64,000 nucleotides of DNA from contig NZ_JBHTIU010000001.1 of the NCBI RefSeq assembly GCF_042677205.1, positions 90,854 to 154,853 on the forward strand, read 5' to 3'. The notes below the pieces were generated by a model. The model was not told the origin of the DNA and searched no databases. It saw only the letters and a list, made by a program, of their open reading frames with translations. Origin of the DNA: Paenibacillus_L residui (GTDB lineage: Bacteria; Bacillota; Bacilli; Paenibacillales; NBRC-103111). Below are positions 16,090 through 25,091 of the stretch, piece after piece (position 1 is the first letter of the stretch; each line of letters opens with the position of its first letter). Position numbers and translations under genes: made by a program.

Positions 16090-16527
16090 TCATTTGCGCT
16101 TGCGGCTGTTCTTGATCAATGTCATTCTTCTTGAATGACGCAGCCAGGAATAATAGGACTTAAGATCTCTAAGCTCAATCGTCTCGGACATTCTTCCTAG
16201 GAAGGTAACCACAATCATTTTGTAAAGGGAATTCCCTGCAATATCCGTTTCATTCTCCAGGACGGCAAATTCAACAACCATGACCAGATCATCATCGATA
16301 AGAAAAACGTCCTGCTCATTCCGGTAATAGGGTTGGATCTGGCCTTGCTTTAATTTACTCCACAGAAATTCACATATGTCTTCAAAACCGGTTTTCCGGC
16401 TCTCGACCCGCGAGCTCCATCGGGTTCGGGCATGATGAGTAATGACAATATCGGCAATCTTCTTGTCTGACAGCACTACATAATATGGTTCATAAGTGCT
16501 CCAACGTTCCATTATCTTGTCTCTCAT
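16090..16527 (-). CDS. Hypothetical protein, 145 aa
   Basis: I do not recognise this protein. It is soluble, with no signal peptide. The N-terminal third carries the basic/aromatic segment VITHHARTRWSSRVES and the middle reads FLIDDDLVMVVEFAVLENE, a beta-rich pattern. The C terminus is basic (HSRRMTLIKNSRKRK) and might bind nucleic acid. The ITHHARTR segment faintly recalls small RelE/BrnT-type folds, but no antitoxin-sized partner lies next to it. GGGAG sits 7 nt before the ATG and a strong terminator follows, so it is a genuine single-gene unit. Confidence 0.7.
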   Translation of the reverse strand: MRDKIMERWSTYEPYYVVLSDKKIADIVITHHARTRWSSRVESRKTGFEDICEFLWSKLKQGQIQPYYRNEQDVFLIDDDLVMVVEFAVLENETDIAGNSLYKMIVVTFLGRMSETIELRDLKSYYSWLRHSRRMTLIKNSRKRK

Positions 16528-16681
16528 TTCCCGACTCCCTTCCTATCAAAAAACAGGTCTAAAAGACTATGTACAAAGATATCAACTCCCATTTTACTCT
16601 ATTTTTGTCCGATTTCCAATCCATATATCCTAAAATCTGAAAAAAACTTAACCGGAGTACATGGAGATTGAGACTATTGCC

Positions 16682-16945
16682 TTAATAAGTATAGAAGCGG
16701 GTCTTATCAGGGACATTACGGTCATATTCGGTTTTAATTTCGCTGCGATAAGACCGTTCCACCTTTTTAACATACGGCAGCCGCTGGATATTACGCATCG
16801 TATCCTCCAGCTGCTCCTTATGAACATACATCACAACGTAGTGTAGCTTTTTGGACATATAGTACACCGTGCCGTATCTCTCCAAATTTCTGGCTGGCTT
16901 TAAATCCGATACCCAAACAATCAGACCGGCTCTTTCGGTAAACAT
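16682..16945 (-). CDS. ylbG: YlbG family protein (DUF2129)
   Basis: 87 aa from the ATG at 16945, chosen because AAGGA is 6 nt upstream; in-frame ATGs at 16951 and 16969 have no spaced site. It matches the small YlbG family (RAGLIVWVSDLKPARNLERY, YGTVYYMSKKLHYVVMYVH). Function is unknown. In Bacillus the gene neighbours ylbF, as here, although a terminator separates the two. Confidence 0.85.
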   Translation of the reverse strand: MFTERAGLIVWVSDLKPARNLERYGTVYYMSKKLHYVVMYVHKEQLEDTMRNIQRLPYVKKVERSYRSEIKTEYDRNVPDKTRFYTY

Positions 16946-17111
16946 GGTCATTCCTTCTTTCTTTATCATATATATCCACTAAGTTTTCGTTTGGTGCCCC
17001 ATAGGAACAAAAGAGCTTCGATGAAATCCAATTATATGCCCAAGATCTCTGCAGCGCCCTGAATGGTGTTGTATTAGCTAGCGGGATTTCTTTAGAAATG
17101 ATATTGATACA

Positions 17112-17140
17112 ACAAAAAGGCGGACGCGATGCGTCCGCCT
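17112..17140 (-). terminator. Terminator after ylbF
   Basis: Minus strand AGGCGGACGC-ATC-GCGTCCGCCTTTTTG: a perfect 10-bp stem with a 3-nt loop and T run, 30 nt past the ylbF stop. Confidence 0.9.
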
Positions 17141-17169
17141 CTACGGTTAGCCGAAAACAGTCAACTGCT

Positions 17170-17628
17170 TCAGCCGCAATTTCCGCTGCACGAACCGCCT
17201 GATCCACAGCCTCCCGAACCACAGCCGCTTACCGGCAGCGGATTGTTGCTGGGAACCTTGATCGTCTCCGAAACCGAATAAGCAATCGTTTCCGATATGG
17301 AGAGCAGCAGTTGGTCAAGCTTAGCTTCCGCATCCTTGAAGGCGCGTATCGCTTCATTCTTATCCATCTGCTCCTGCGCTGCCTGAACTTCCTCCAAAGC
17401 CGCATGGTAGTCCGGGTGGAAATGACCGAAGCGTTCACATTCCTCGAACTTGCGCTTCTTCTCTTTAAACTGCCGAATTAACTGCTGCGCTTCGCTATCC
17501 TCCGCCAGGCGTTCTTTCCAATATAAATAGCCCGCCATATCTTCAGAGGCGTTAATCCAATCACCCAGTTCATAGGCTTGTATCAACAAGGCCGACATGT
17601 CCAAGGCTTCGGCTTCCAGAATGCTCAT
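17170..17628 (-). CDS. ylbF: YlbF/YmcA family regulator with Cys-rich C-terminal tail
   Basis: 152 aa. The helical YlbF core (ALLIQAYELGDWINASEDMA, LIRQFKEKKRKFEECERFG, YHAALEEVQAAQEQMDKNE) is followed by a Gly/Ser/Cys tail with four Cys in the last 18 residues (SGCGSGGCGSGGSC). In B. subtilis YlbF (RicF) works with YmcA and YaaT in a complex that carries Fe-S clusters and affects RNA processing, competence, sporulation and biofilm. The Cys-rich tail is compatible with cluster or metal binding. AAGGAG lies 11 nt before the ATG. Confidence 0.88.
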   Translation of the reverse strand: MSILEAEALDMSALLIQAYELGDWINASEDMAGYLYWKERLAEDSEAQQLIRQFKEKKRKFEECERFGHFHPDYHAALEEVQAAQEQMDKNEAIRAFKDAEAKLDQLLLSISETIAYSVSETIKVPSNNPLPVSGCGSGGCGSGGSCSGNCG

Positions 17629-17722
17629 TTGACCATGTCACTCCTTTTTTTTAACGTCTTCAACTTCCATCATACCACGAACCGGGGGAAGACCGTTACA
17701 AAAAAGTTGCACTTTCCATTTT

Positions 17723-19582
17723 CTATGAAGAAGAGCCTTTAGAAATTTCCGGAAGAATAATTTGAATCTGCTCCCATTCTTGCGGATCTACTACGCATGC
17801 CGACGTCTGAGTTCTGCCCGCTACCCGCCACTTCCCCTCACTATCCAGAATACGTATGGGAACCAGCAGGACCTCTTCCGAAGACGAAGCCAAACGCAAA
17901 GCGGCTTTCCATTCCAATGCCCTGGAAATCATCTCCTTGCGGGTGGACAAGTGATAGGAATGACATTCCCGGAACCATTTCAGCGGAACCTCTCTCCAGC
18001 CTGGGTATAATTCATCTGCTGAAGGAATAGAACAATCTATCGGCCACCGGTCCCATGCGTAATCCGAAAGAATCAGCCCGGGCCCATTGACTGTCAGGAA
18101 GGAGAAGTAAGCCGCGCCCTCATTCCTCACACCGCCGTCGGATTCATTGACATATTCGGGGGAGACTGCAGAATGGGCCCCCGTTCCCTCCGATTCCTTA
18201 TTTTCCATCTCTGTCCGAGCTTCCCGGGCCGTCCATTGCATGATCATTTGAGCAACGTTATCCGGTAATCCGTACAGGGATTCATCGCGAAGACAGCCCA
18301 TGCATTGCTCCAAATCGTAACCCTCGGCCAAAGCCTTATTCATGCTTTCTTTGCTAAGGCGGTATACTGCCACCTGATCCGATTGCTGCCTTTCGCACAT
18401 AGCCTCCAGCATCCAACGGGTGCGAAACGGCACCCCGGGAGGAACAACGATTTCGAAATCGGGTTGGACATAGCATTTGTCCGCTTCTGCTTTCCCGTTA
18501 GGACAAGCGGCTTCCAGATCCGGCGTGAAGGTCCAGCGAAAGCAGGTCTCCTCCGCATCTGTCCCGCATTCCGCCAAATCCACCAGCCCGAGTTCAGCAA
18601 GGGGCTTTAACCAGAGGGCCAGGACGGACTCTGCATGGAATTCCTGCTTTCTCTCCTCTTCACTTAGCGGACGGCAATCCCTTAGAACATCCAATATATC
18701 TCCTAATCTTCCCTGCCGATTCACCGGAATCCGCTCCATCAGCCAAATTACCTGATGCTGCCAAGAAGGGACATAAGGGAAACTGATGCGAACCCAGTAT
18801 GCGTACAGTATGCGCCTCATACTTTCTGTGGAAAGCTTGAGCCAATCTGCCGCACGCTCCCGACACAGCTTTAGCTCCCCATCCTTCATAACGGCCAGCC
18901 CCAGACGCAATGAGGCATCCAGCACCAACACGAGACTCTCATTATATATATCACAATGGACATAAGGATAAGATAAGGGCCTCAGAGCGGCCGCATCAAC
19001 CGTCAACAGCGAGTCTATCTTCTGTAGATGCCGCTTTGGAACAGTTCCCTTTTTGGTCAGGTGGATCTCGTTGGATGCCAAATACCGCAAAAAATAAAAC
19101 AGGTCAAAGAGCAAACCGCGGCCGTAAGACGTCTCTGCAAGAGGAGCACCGAAAGTATCCGAAGATAAAGGGACGGCACCCGGCCGGGCGATCTTCCGAT
19201 GCCATAGTCTCGCCAATTCCCAAGGCAGGGCATAGATGTATTCCCCCCAAGCTTTGCGGAAGGCGAAGACCATCTGCTTCTCCTTAAGTCCGGAGAGGCC
19301 CCTGCGAATCTCCGCCCCGGCAATACCGATTTCTTCAGCCGCTTGTTCCAGCTTGACGGGATCGAAGGGGTGAGCCCCGAACCGGTCCAGAATAACTTGT
19401 AGCGTATGCTTTTCCCATTGGGCCAAATCCTCTCCCCATACCCGCTTGTCTATACTTAACTCGCCCGGGATGGTCCGCTCCGTTAAAGACCATTCCTCCA
19501 GCCGGTCACCTTCCCGCCATCCGATTAACCGGCCCGCTTCCGGCGCCGAAAGCTTTGCAGCCAGGTCAGCTAAACCAAGCAT
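17723..19582 (-). CDS. Helicase-associated protein, partner of bacterial XPB
   Basis: 619 aa, soluble. It starts 2 nt after the stop of the XPB gene (GAGTAACAATG), so the two are co-translated. The N-terminal part is helical with several winged-helix-like segments (LEQAAEEIGIAGAEIRRGLS). A central segment, KCYVQPDFEIVVPPGVPFRT, resembles the helicase-C-like domain (PF13625 type) of the protein next to XPB in mycobacteria. It has no nuclease motif I recognise. It probably modulates or guides XPB; the pairing suggests a DNA repair complex, with the exact role unknown. Confidence 0.75.
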   Translation of the reverse strand: MLGLADLAAKLSAPEAGRLIGWREGDRLEEWSLTERTIPGELSIDKRVWGEDLAQWEKHTLQVILDRFGAHPFDPVKLEQAAEEIGIAGAEIRRGLSGLKEKQMVFAFRKAWGEYIYALPWELARLWHRKIARPGAVPLSSDTFGAPLAETSYGRGLLFDLFYFLRYLASNEIHLTKKGTVPKRHLQKIDSLLTVDAAALRPLSYPYVHCDIYNESLVLVLDASLRLGLAVMKDGELKLCRERAADWLKLSTESMRRILYAYWVRISFPYVPSWQHQVIWLMERIPVNRQGRLGDILDVLRDCRPLSEEERKQEFHAESVLALWLKPLAELGLVDLAECGTDAEETCFRWTFTPDLEAACPNGKAEADKCYVQPDFEIVVPPGVPFRTRWMLEAMCERQQSDQVAVYRLSKESMNKALAEGYDLEQCMGCLRDESLYGLPDNVAQMIMQWTAREARTEMENKESEGTGAHSAVSPEYVNESDGGVRNEGAAYFSFLTVNGPGLILSDYAWDRWPIDCSIPSADELYPGWREVPLKWFRECHSYHLSTRKEMISRALEWKAALRLASSSEEVLLVPIRILDSEGKWRVAGRTQTSACVVDPQEWEQIQIILPEISKGSSS

Positions 19583-19584
19583 TG

Positions 19585-21276
19585 TTACTCTACCTCCTGA
19601 AACTCATGCTCCGCGTTCGCAAGGGTGTACCGGTAGCCCTGTTCTATAAGAAACAACTGCCGATTCAAGGCAAATTCCTGCTCCTTGGTCCCCCCGCTGA
19701 CGAGGGAATAAAAATAGGAGCGGTTACTCCCCCGCTTGGGGCGTAAAATTCTGCCCAGCCTCTGGGCTTCCTCCTGTCGCGAGCCAAAGCTGCCCGAAAC
19801 CTGAATAGCTACCGAAGCATCCGGGAGATCCACAGCAAAATTGGCCACCTTGGACACGATCAGAACAGGGATGGCCCCCTCCCGAAATTGCTGATACAGA
19901 ATCTCACGTTCCTCATGCGGCATCGTTCCGCTAATCAACGGAGCCTGTAAATGGGCGGCAAACTTCCGAAGCTGGTCCAAGTATTGTCCGATAACGAGCG
20001 TCGGTTCCCCCTTATGCTGCTCCAACAGCTTCATCACAACATCGATTTTCCGGGGATTTTCAGCCGCTATTCTCATCTTCGCCCGTGATGCGGCCTCGTC
20101 ATATTGTTTTCTTGTCTCCTCGGGAAGCTCGACAAGCAGTTCTTTGCATTCCACCTGAGCTATCCATCCCTGCTCCTCCAGCTGTTTCCACGGCATGTCA
20201 TATCGCTTGGGTCCGATCAAGGAATAGACCTCCTTCTCACAGCCGTCCTCCCGCACCAGAGTAGCCGTCAGGCCTAACCGCCGGGTGGCTTGAATATCGG
20301 CGGTTACGCGGAAGATCGGGGCAGGAAGAAGATGCACCTCATCATAAATAATGAGTCCCCAATCCCGCTCGTTAAACAGCTTCATATGCCTGAATTCATC
20401 CTCTTTGCTCCGGCGATGCGTAAGAATTTGGTAGGTTGCTATCGTTACAGGCTTTACTTCCTTGGTAGAACCGTCATACTCCCCGATCATCGATTCGGAC
20501 AAGGTGGTTTTGTCCAGTATTTCCCTCTTCCACTGCTTGACGGAGCTGACATTGGGCGTAAGGATAAGGGTTGCGCACTGCAGCTTGCATATCGAAGCTA
20601 TTCCGATCACCGTCTTACCCGCTCCGCACGGGAGAATCAGAACGCCGCTTCCCCCATGCGCGCTTCCTTCGCGGTAGAAGGCTTCGACGGCTTCGATCTG
20701 ATAATCTCTTAATTGGAAGCTTCGGCCGTCCTCCAAGGTGTCTCTCCAGTCCAGAACAAGAGCTTCCCCCTGATGAAATCCTGCACGGTCCTCTATCGGG
20801 TACCCAAGGCGAATAAGCTCCTGCTTGAGCTTTCCCCGGGCCGCTGCGTGTACTTCAACGGATTGCGGCCCTGTACGATTACCGAAGAAGTGCGATAGCG
20901 AACGATAGCTAATCAGCTCGTTTAATAAGGCAGGACTTTTGGATACAAGCATCAAACCGCCCTCTGTGCCTTCCAGCTGAAGCAATCCGAATTTATCGGT
21001 GATTTCCAGCATGTGATTGCGAACGGAGGACGGAATGCCAAATTTGCTGTAGGTTGTCAGAAAATCAATCATTTCCCCGGGGCGCCATCCGCAAGCCAGG
21101 GCATTCCACAGAGACAGCGGAGTCATCTTGTAAGTATGGATATGGGGAGGGCTCTTGATCAGCTCGGCAAAGCGGCTCAAGCGATTTCGTACGGACTCGA
21201 ACTCGGGATGCTCCGTTTCGAGCAGAATGGTAAAATCGTTCAATATAAATAAGGGCGGCTGAAGGCCATTATTCAT
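19585..21276 (-). CDS. XPB/ERCC3-type DNA repair helicase
   Basis: 563 aa from the ATG at 21276, preferred because GAAGGAG lies 11 nt upstream (the ATG at 21297 overlaps that site and has none). Superfamily 2 motifs: ILPCGAGKTVIG (Walker A), IIYDEVHLLPA (DEVH), GLTATLVREDG including the RED motif diagnostic of XPB, and EAQRLGRILRPK (motif VI). It is a DNA-dependent ATPase and 3'-5' helicase related to the TFIIH subunit. Its neighbour at 17723-19582 is its usual operon partner. Confidence 0.92.
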   Translation of the reverse strand: MNNGLQPPLFILNDFTILLETEHPEFESVRNRLSRFAELIKSPPHIHTYKMTPLSLWNALACGWRPGEMIDFLTTYSKFGIPSSVRNHMLEITDKFGLLQLEGTEGGLMLVSKSPALLNELISYRSLSHFFGNRTGPQSVEVHAAARGKLKQELIRLGYPIEDRAGFHQGEALVLDWRDTLEDGRSFQLRDYQIEAVEAFYREGSAHGGSGVLILPCGAGKTVIGIASICKLQCATLILTPNVSSVKQWKREILDKTTLSESMIGEYDGSTKEVKPVTIATYQILTHRRSKEDEFRHMKLFNERDWGLIIYDEVHLLPAPIFRVTADIQATRRLGLTATLVREDGCEKEVYSLIGPKRYDMPWKQLEEQGWIAQVECKELLVELPEETRKQYDEAASRAKMRIAAENPRKIDVVMKLLEQHKGEPTLVIGQYLDQLRKFAAHLQAPLISGTMPHEEREILYQQFREGAIPVLIVSKVANFAVDLPDASVAIQVSGSFGSRQEEAQRLGRILRPKRGSNRSYFYSLVSGGTKEQEFALNRQLFLIEQGYRYTLANAEHEFQEVE

Positions 21277-21375
21277 AACGGCGGGCTCTCCTTCCATTAT
21301 GTATGTACTATTAAGTATGAAGGAATGCCCCGTAATTTAAACATTCCGATAAATCGGGGCGCCCGGAAGCATAGA

Positions 21376-21442
21376 AAAAACCACGACAGCAACGGCTGAT
21401 TAAAGGCCCCACAAGCCTTGTCAAACCGTATGCTTCGTGGCA
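21376..21442 (-). terminator. Terminator after the CBS-domain gene
   Basis: Minus strand: CCACGAAGCA pairs with TGCTGTCGTGG (one bulge), enclosing a second hairpin (AAGGC/GCCTT), followed by TTTTTT. Confidence 0.7.
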
Positions 21443-21448
21443 TGTTGA

Positions 21449-21883
21449 TTACTTGACCGCGTTCGTCTTGTCGCTTTCGGATATTTCGCTCAGCGCTTCT
21501 CCCGCTTCGCTTTCAAATATGTGGCGCACGGCCATATCCCCGATCGAAACTACTCCGATTAACTCCCCGTTCTCGACAACGGGCAGACGGCGGATTTGCC
21601 CTCTGGCCATTATTTTGGCCGCTTCATCAACCGATGTTTCCGGCTCCACAGTCTTTATGTCACGGCTCATCAGCTGCTCTGCCGTAGCCGTGCCTTCCTT
21701 CTTCTCCGCCATTCCGCGAATGACCAGGTCACGGTCCGTCACAACGCCAAGCAGCTTCTTCCCCTCAACGACAGGCATGAACCCGGTGTCGTGCCGCTTC
21801 ATTTTTAAAGCAATGTCATGAGCCGAATCCGTAGGCTTAACCGTTTCAATCTCGTCCGTCATGATATCTTTGATCTTTCTCAC
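21449..21883 (-). CDS. Tandem CBS-domain protein
   Basis: 144 aa consisting of two CBS motifs: residues 8-60 (MTDEIETVKPTDSAHDIALK to VTDRDLVIRG) and 72-125 (MSRDIKTVEPETSVDEAAKI to VVSIGDMAVRH). Such pairs form Bateman modules that bind adenine nucleotides. The C-terminal tail is acidic. Start is GTG at 21883 with GGAGG 9 nt upstream. It is a single-gene unit. It lacks the ACT domain of AcuB, so it is not the missing acuB of the acetoin locus at 51.7 kb. Confidence 0.88.
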   Translation of the reverse strand: MRKIKDIMTDEIETVKPTDSAHDIALKMKRHDTGFMPVVEGKKLLGVVTDRDLVIRGMAEKKEGTATAEQLMSRDIKTVEPETSVDEAAKIMARGQIRRLPVVENGELIGVVSIGDMAVRHIFESEAGEALSEISESDKTNAVK

Positions 21884-21983
21884 CAGACATTACCTCCAGA
21901 GCGAAGTTTTATGATGGGGGGACCCTTCATAGCTTTCTCTCGCCAAGGAGGATTCATCCTTGCAATTTGTGACAGGCTCCGGC

Positions 21984-23165
21984 CTATTTACGGGAGTGTT
22001 CTTCCAGGAAATCAATACTGAGACCGATCAGAAGTCGGGCGGCCTGCTTCATCGACAGCTCCTCTATGTCAAAAAGAGGATGATGGTGAGGAATCGGCGC
22101 GGCTTGTTCCGGGGCTCCTGCCCCGACAAAAACAAAGCATCCGGGAACCCTCTCCAAATAATAGGAAAAATCTTCTCCGGCCATAATCTGTGGACAAGTG
22201 CGAATCCGTTCCGGGCCGTACAGTTCCTTCCCAACACGGAAAAACCTCTCGGTTTCTGCTGCATCGTTCACTACAGCCGGATAGCCCTCCTTATACTCCC
22301 AGTGGAATTTAGCCCCATGCATGGCGCATGTTTGTTCGGTAATATCGGCTATCCGCCGCCGGATCTGCTCTCTTGTCGCGGGGTCGAAGGTTCGTACCGT
22401 GCCATGCAGAATACACTGATCGGCAATGACATTGAAGCCGCTTCCCGCCTGGAACGAACCGATGGAGACTACTGCGGGAACCGTCGGGTCAATATTCCGG
22501 CTCACCACCGTTTGCAGGTTGACGACCAGATGGGAACCTACGACGATACTGTCCACGGTTTCGTGGGGAAGTCCTCCGTGGCCGCCTCTCCCTGAAATTT
22601 CGATTGCGATTTCATCGGCGTTAGCCATCATCGGTCCGGCTTTGCAATAGGCATATCCAACGGGAAACGGCGACCACAGATGAACCCCGTAAATCACATC
22701 GACGTCCTCAAGCACCCTATCGGAAATCATAGGCAAGGCGCCACCCGGACTGATCTCCTCCGCCGGTTGGAAGATAAACCGGATGTTTCCCTTAAGGCTA
22801 TCCCGGATTTCGCTTAATATCGTTGCGACCCCAAGCAGTTGGGCCGTATGAGCGTCATGACCGCAAGCGTGCATGACTCCCGGTACCTGCGAGGCATAAT
22901 CAATCTTCTTCTCATCCTGGATAGGCAGAGCATCCATGTCGGCTCTCAGAGCAACGGTAGGCCCCGGACGGCCTCCCCGCAGCAAGGCGGTCACTCCATA
23001 GCCGCCGACATTTCGTCTGACCTCCAGGCCCAAGCCCTCCAGCCGGCCTGCCACAAATTCGGAAGTTTCCTTCTCCTGATATGACAATTCCGGATGCCGG
23101 TGCAAATGTCTTCTCCAGCGCACCATCTCCGGATAGATTCTCTCCAGTCTCTGCTCTACGTCCAT
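21984..23165 (-). CDS. M20 family metallo-amidohydrolase
   Basis: 393 aa from the ATG at 23165 (GGAGG 8 nt upstream; the TTG at 23186 has none). It matches the M20D amidohydrolase group of hippurate and N-acetyl-amino-acid hydrolases. Visible motifs: RWRRHLHRHPELSYQEKET, MHACGHDAHTAQLLG with metal ligands, FQPAEEISPGGA with catalytic Glu, and MAGEDFSYYLERVPG. Likely cleaves an N-acyl group from an amino acid; the acyl specificity is unknown. Confidence 0.9.
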   Translation of the reverse strand: MDVEQRLERIYPEMVRWRRHLHRHPELSYQEKETSEFVAGRLEGLGLEVRRNVGGYGVTALLRGGRPGPTVALRADMDALPIQDEKKIDYASQVPGVMHACGHDAHTAQLLGVATILSEIRDSLKGNIRFIFQPAEEISPGGALPMISDRVLEDVDVIYGVHLWSPFPVGYAYCKAGPMMANADEIAIEISGRGGHGGLPHETVDSIVVGSHLVVNLQTVVSRNIDPTVPAVVSIGSFQAGSGFNVIADQCILHGTVRTFDPATREQIRRRIADITEQTCAMHGAKFHWEYKEGYPAVVNDAAETERFFRVGKELYGPERIRTCPQIMAGEDFSYYLERVPGCFVFVGAGAPEQAAPIPHHHPLFDIEELSMKQAARLLIGLSIDFLEEHSRK

Positions 23166-23384
23166 CCTTCTCGCCTCCGTCAACAACTTCTTGCCTATAT
23201 TTTATCAAACCATAATGTGCTTTCCTATCCATGGAACCGAATTAACCGTCATACCTGCCACAAAATAGCCACATTTAGCAAGATTTCGGACCGGGCTTTA
23301 GGGTTGCACAAGTTTGGGAAACATACTATCATGAAAATGATATACCTATACTGACTGGATGCCAAATAGATCGGAGGATATTAC

Positions 23385-23732
23385 ATGATAATCGAAAATA
23401 CAGGCTTAAATGGAATGAAGAGCGATCTTGCTTATCTGGACAAGGTAACGTCTGAGGTTGGTTTTGTCCGTTGGCAATGGGAATATTATCGGGCAACTTA
23501 CGATTACAAAATAGAAGACGCCAAATCGGGAGAGACCTACTTTCTGAGAATAAATACCCGTGTAGAAATCGGAAAGCTGGAGCGTCCGGACACCATTCTT
23601 AATATTGAACAAGTCTACATAGGCAGGGCAACCTTCCCGCACGGTCTGGAATACACTTCTCCTATTCCGCAAGCTGTTCTGGACCTGGCTAAGCGCAAGC
23701 TTACGGAACTTAAGGCCAAGCTTGAACAATAA
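23385..23732 (+). CDS. YugN-like family protein
   Basis: 115 aa, small soluble alpha/beta protein matching the YugN family (MIIENTGLNGMKSDLAYLDK, VGFVRWQWEYYRATYDYKIE, GRATFPHGLEYTSPIP). Function is unknown. It is 12 nt upstream of the SEDS gene, so the two form an operon, and the pairing may hint at an envelope-related role. Confidence 0.85.
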   Translation: MIIENTGLNGMKSDLAYLDKVTSEVGFVRWQWEYYRATYDYKIEDAKSGETYFLRINTRVEIGKLERPDTILNIEQVYIGRATFPHGLEYTSPIPQAVLDLAKRKLTELKAKLEQ

Positions 23733-23744
23733 GAAGGCGAATCT

Positions 23745-24890
23745 ATGAATCCCCCTCGAAGAGGAACGCCCGATTTCCTGCTGTTGTTTCTGACTTTCGC
23801 CCTGGCGGGTTTCGGTCTGCTAATGGTCTACAGTTCCAGCTCCGCAATTGCTTTGTCGGATGAGATCTATGGAGGAGATTCATTCTATTTTGCCAAACGA
23901 CAAGCCATCGCCATGATCCTTGGGTTGTTCGCGATGATTTTCGTAATGAATGTGCATTACAAGCTTCTTCGCAAATGGACGCCGGTCATCTTTCTAATTA
24001 CCCTTGTTCTGCTTGCGCTTGTGCCGTTCATTGGGAGTGGTCCCTTAGGCGTTCGAAGTTGGTTCAGGCTGGGGCCGTTCAACCTGCAGCCGACCGAATT
24101 TGCCAAGCTGTCCATCGTTCTATATTTGGCCAGCCTGATAACGAAGAAAGGGGATAAGTTCCAAGATTTCAAGAAGGGCCTGCTGCCCGCCCTGATTATT
24201 ATCGGGCTCGTCGGCTTCATGATCATGCAGCAGCCGGATATGGGCTCATGTGCCATTCTTGTGCTTGGAGCAATGACCGTCGTTATTGCCGGGGGCGCCA
24301 ATCTTAAGCATCTGGGGATTATAAGCGGAATCGGTGTTGGAATTGCCGGACTGGCCCTTGGGATCATGGCATTGGCCGGACACGGATTTGACAGCTACCG
24401 GTTCAACCGGTTTCGGGTATTTATGGATCCGTGGTCCGACCCGTTGGACACGGGCTTTCAAATTATCCAATCCCTGTACGCCTTCGGACACGGTGGATTT
24501 ACCGGGGCGGGCTTCGGACAGAGTATTCAGAAGCTTCATTACCTGCCCGAGGCGCATAATGACTTTATTTTTGCGATCATCGGTGAGGAGCTTGGTTTTC
24601 TCGGAACCTCCCTGTTTCTGCTGGTCTACGTCTTATTTATCTGGCGGGGGATTATCATCTCGCTGCGCTGCCCGGATACGTTCGGAATGCTGGTCGGTAT
24701 CGGGATTATGAGCACCATTGGCATTCAAGCTCTTGTTAATATCGGGGGCGTAACGAACAGCATACCGATGACGGGGATAACGCTGCCCTTCATCAGCTAC
24801 GGAGGATCATCCATATTGGCTACTTTGATCGGAATGGGAATTGTCCTCGGGATATCCAGAAATACCAATAATCAGACAGCAAATAAGTAG
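23745..24890 (+). CDS. SEDS family peptidoglycan polymerase (FtsW/RodA/SpoVE type)
   Basis: 381 aa with about ten membrane segments. Family signatures: LMVYSSSSAIAL at the first helix, FNLQPTEFAKLSIVLYLASL, FMDPWSDPLDTGFQIIQSLY with the conserved Asp, GQSIQKLHYLPEAHNDFIFA and FISYGGSSILATLIGMGI. It polymerises lipid II into glycan strands together with a class B penicillin-binding protein. I cannot separate FtsW, RodA and SpoVE from sequence alone. It follows a YugN-like gene and is closed by a strong terminator. Confidence 0.92.
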   Translation: MNPPRRGTPDFLLLFLTFALAGFGLLMVYSSSSAIALSDEIYGGDSFYFAKRQAIAMILGLFAMIFVMNVHYKLLRKWTPVIFLITLVLLALVPFIGSGPLGVRSWFRLGPFNLQPTEFAKLSIVLYLASLITKKGDKFQDFKKGLLPALIIIGLVGFMIMQQPDMGSCAILVLGAMTVVIAGGANLKHLGIISGIGVGIAGLALGIMALAGHGFDSYRFNRFRVFMDPWSDPLDTGFQIIQSLYAFGHGGFTGAGFGQSIQKLHYLPEAHNDFIFAIIGEELGFLGTSLFLLVYVLFIWRGIIISLRCPDTFGMLVGIGIMSTIGIQALVNIGGVTNSIPMTGITLPFISYGGSSILATLIGMGIVLGISRNTNNQTANK

Positions 24891-24959
24891 CCTCCTAGAT
24901 AATCTATGGTAACAATATATAGAAGGTACGATCGTTACGGCTAAATTAGCTGACGAAAA

Positions 24960-24992
24960 ACACGCGGAGAATTCGACTTCTCCGCGTGTTTT
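24960..24992 (+). terminator. Terminator after the SEDS gene
   Basis: ACACGCGGAGAA, TTCGAC loop, TTCTCCGCGTGT, then TTT; 69 nt past the stop. Confidence 0.92.
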
Positions 24993-25091
24993 GCTGTCCA
25001 GTTATAGGGCTCTGGTAAGAAGAGGCGTTTATGTCAAATAAATAATTCCAATCCTGCCTTCATATCTTGCAGATTGTCTAAGATCATGAAC

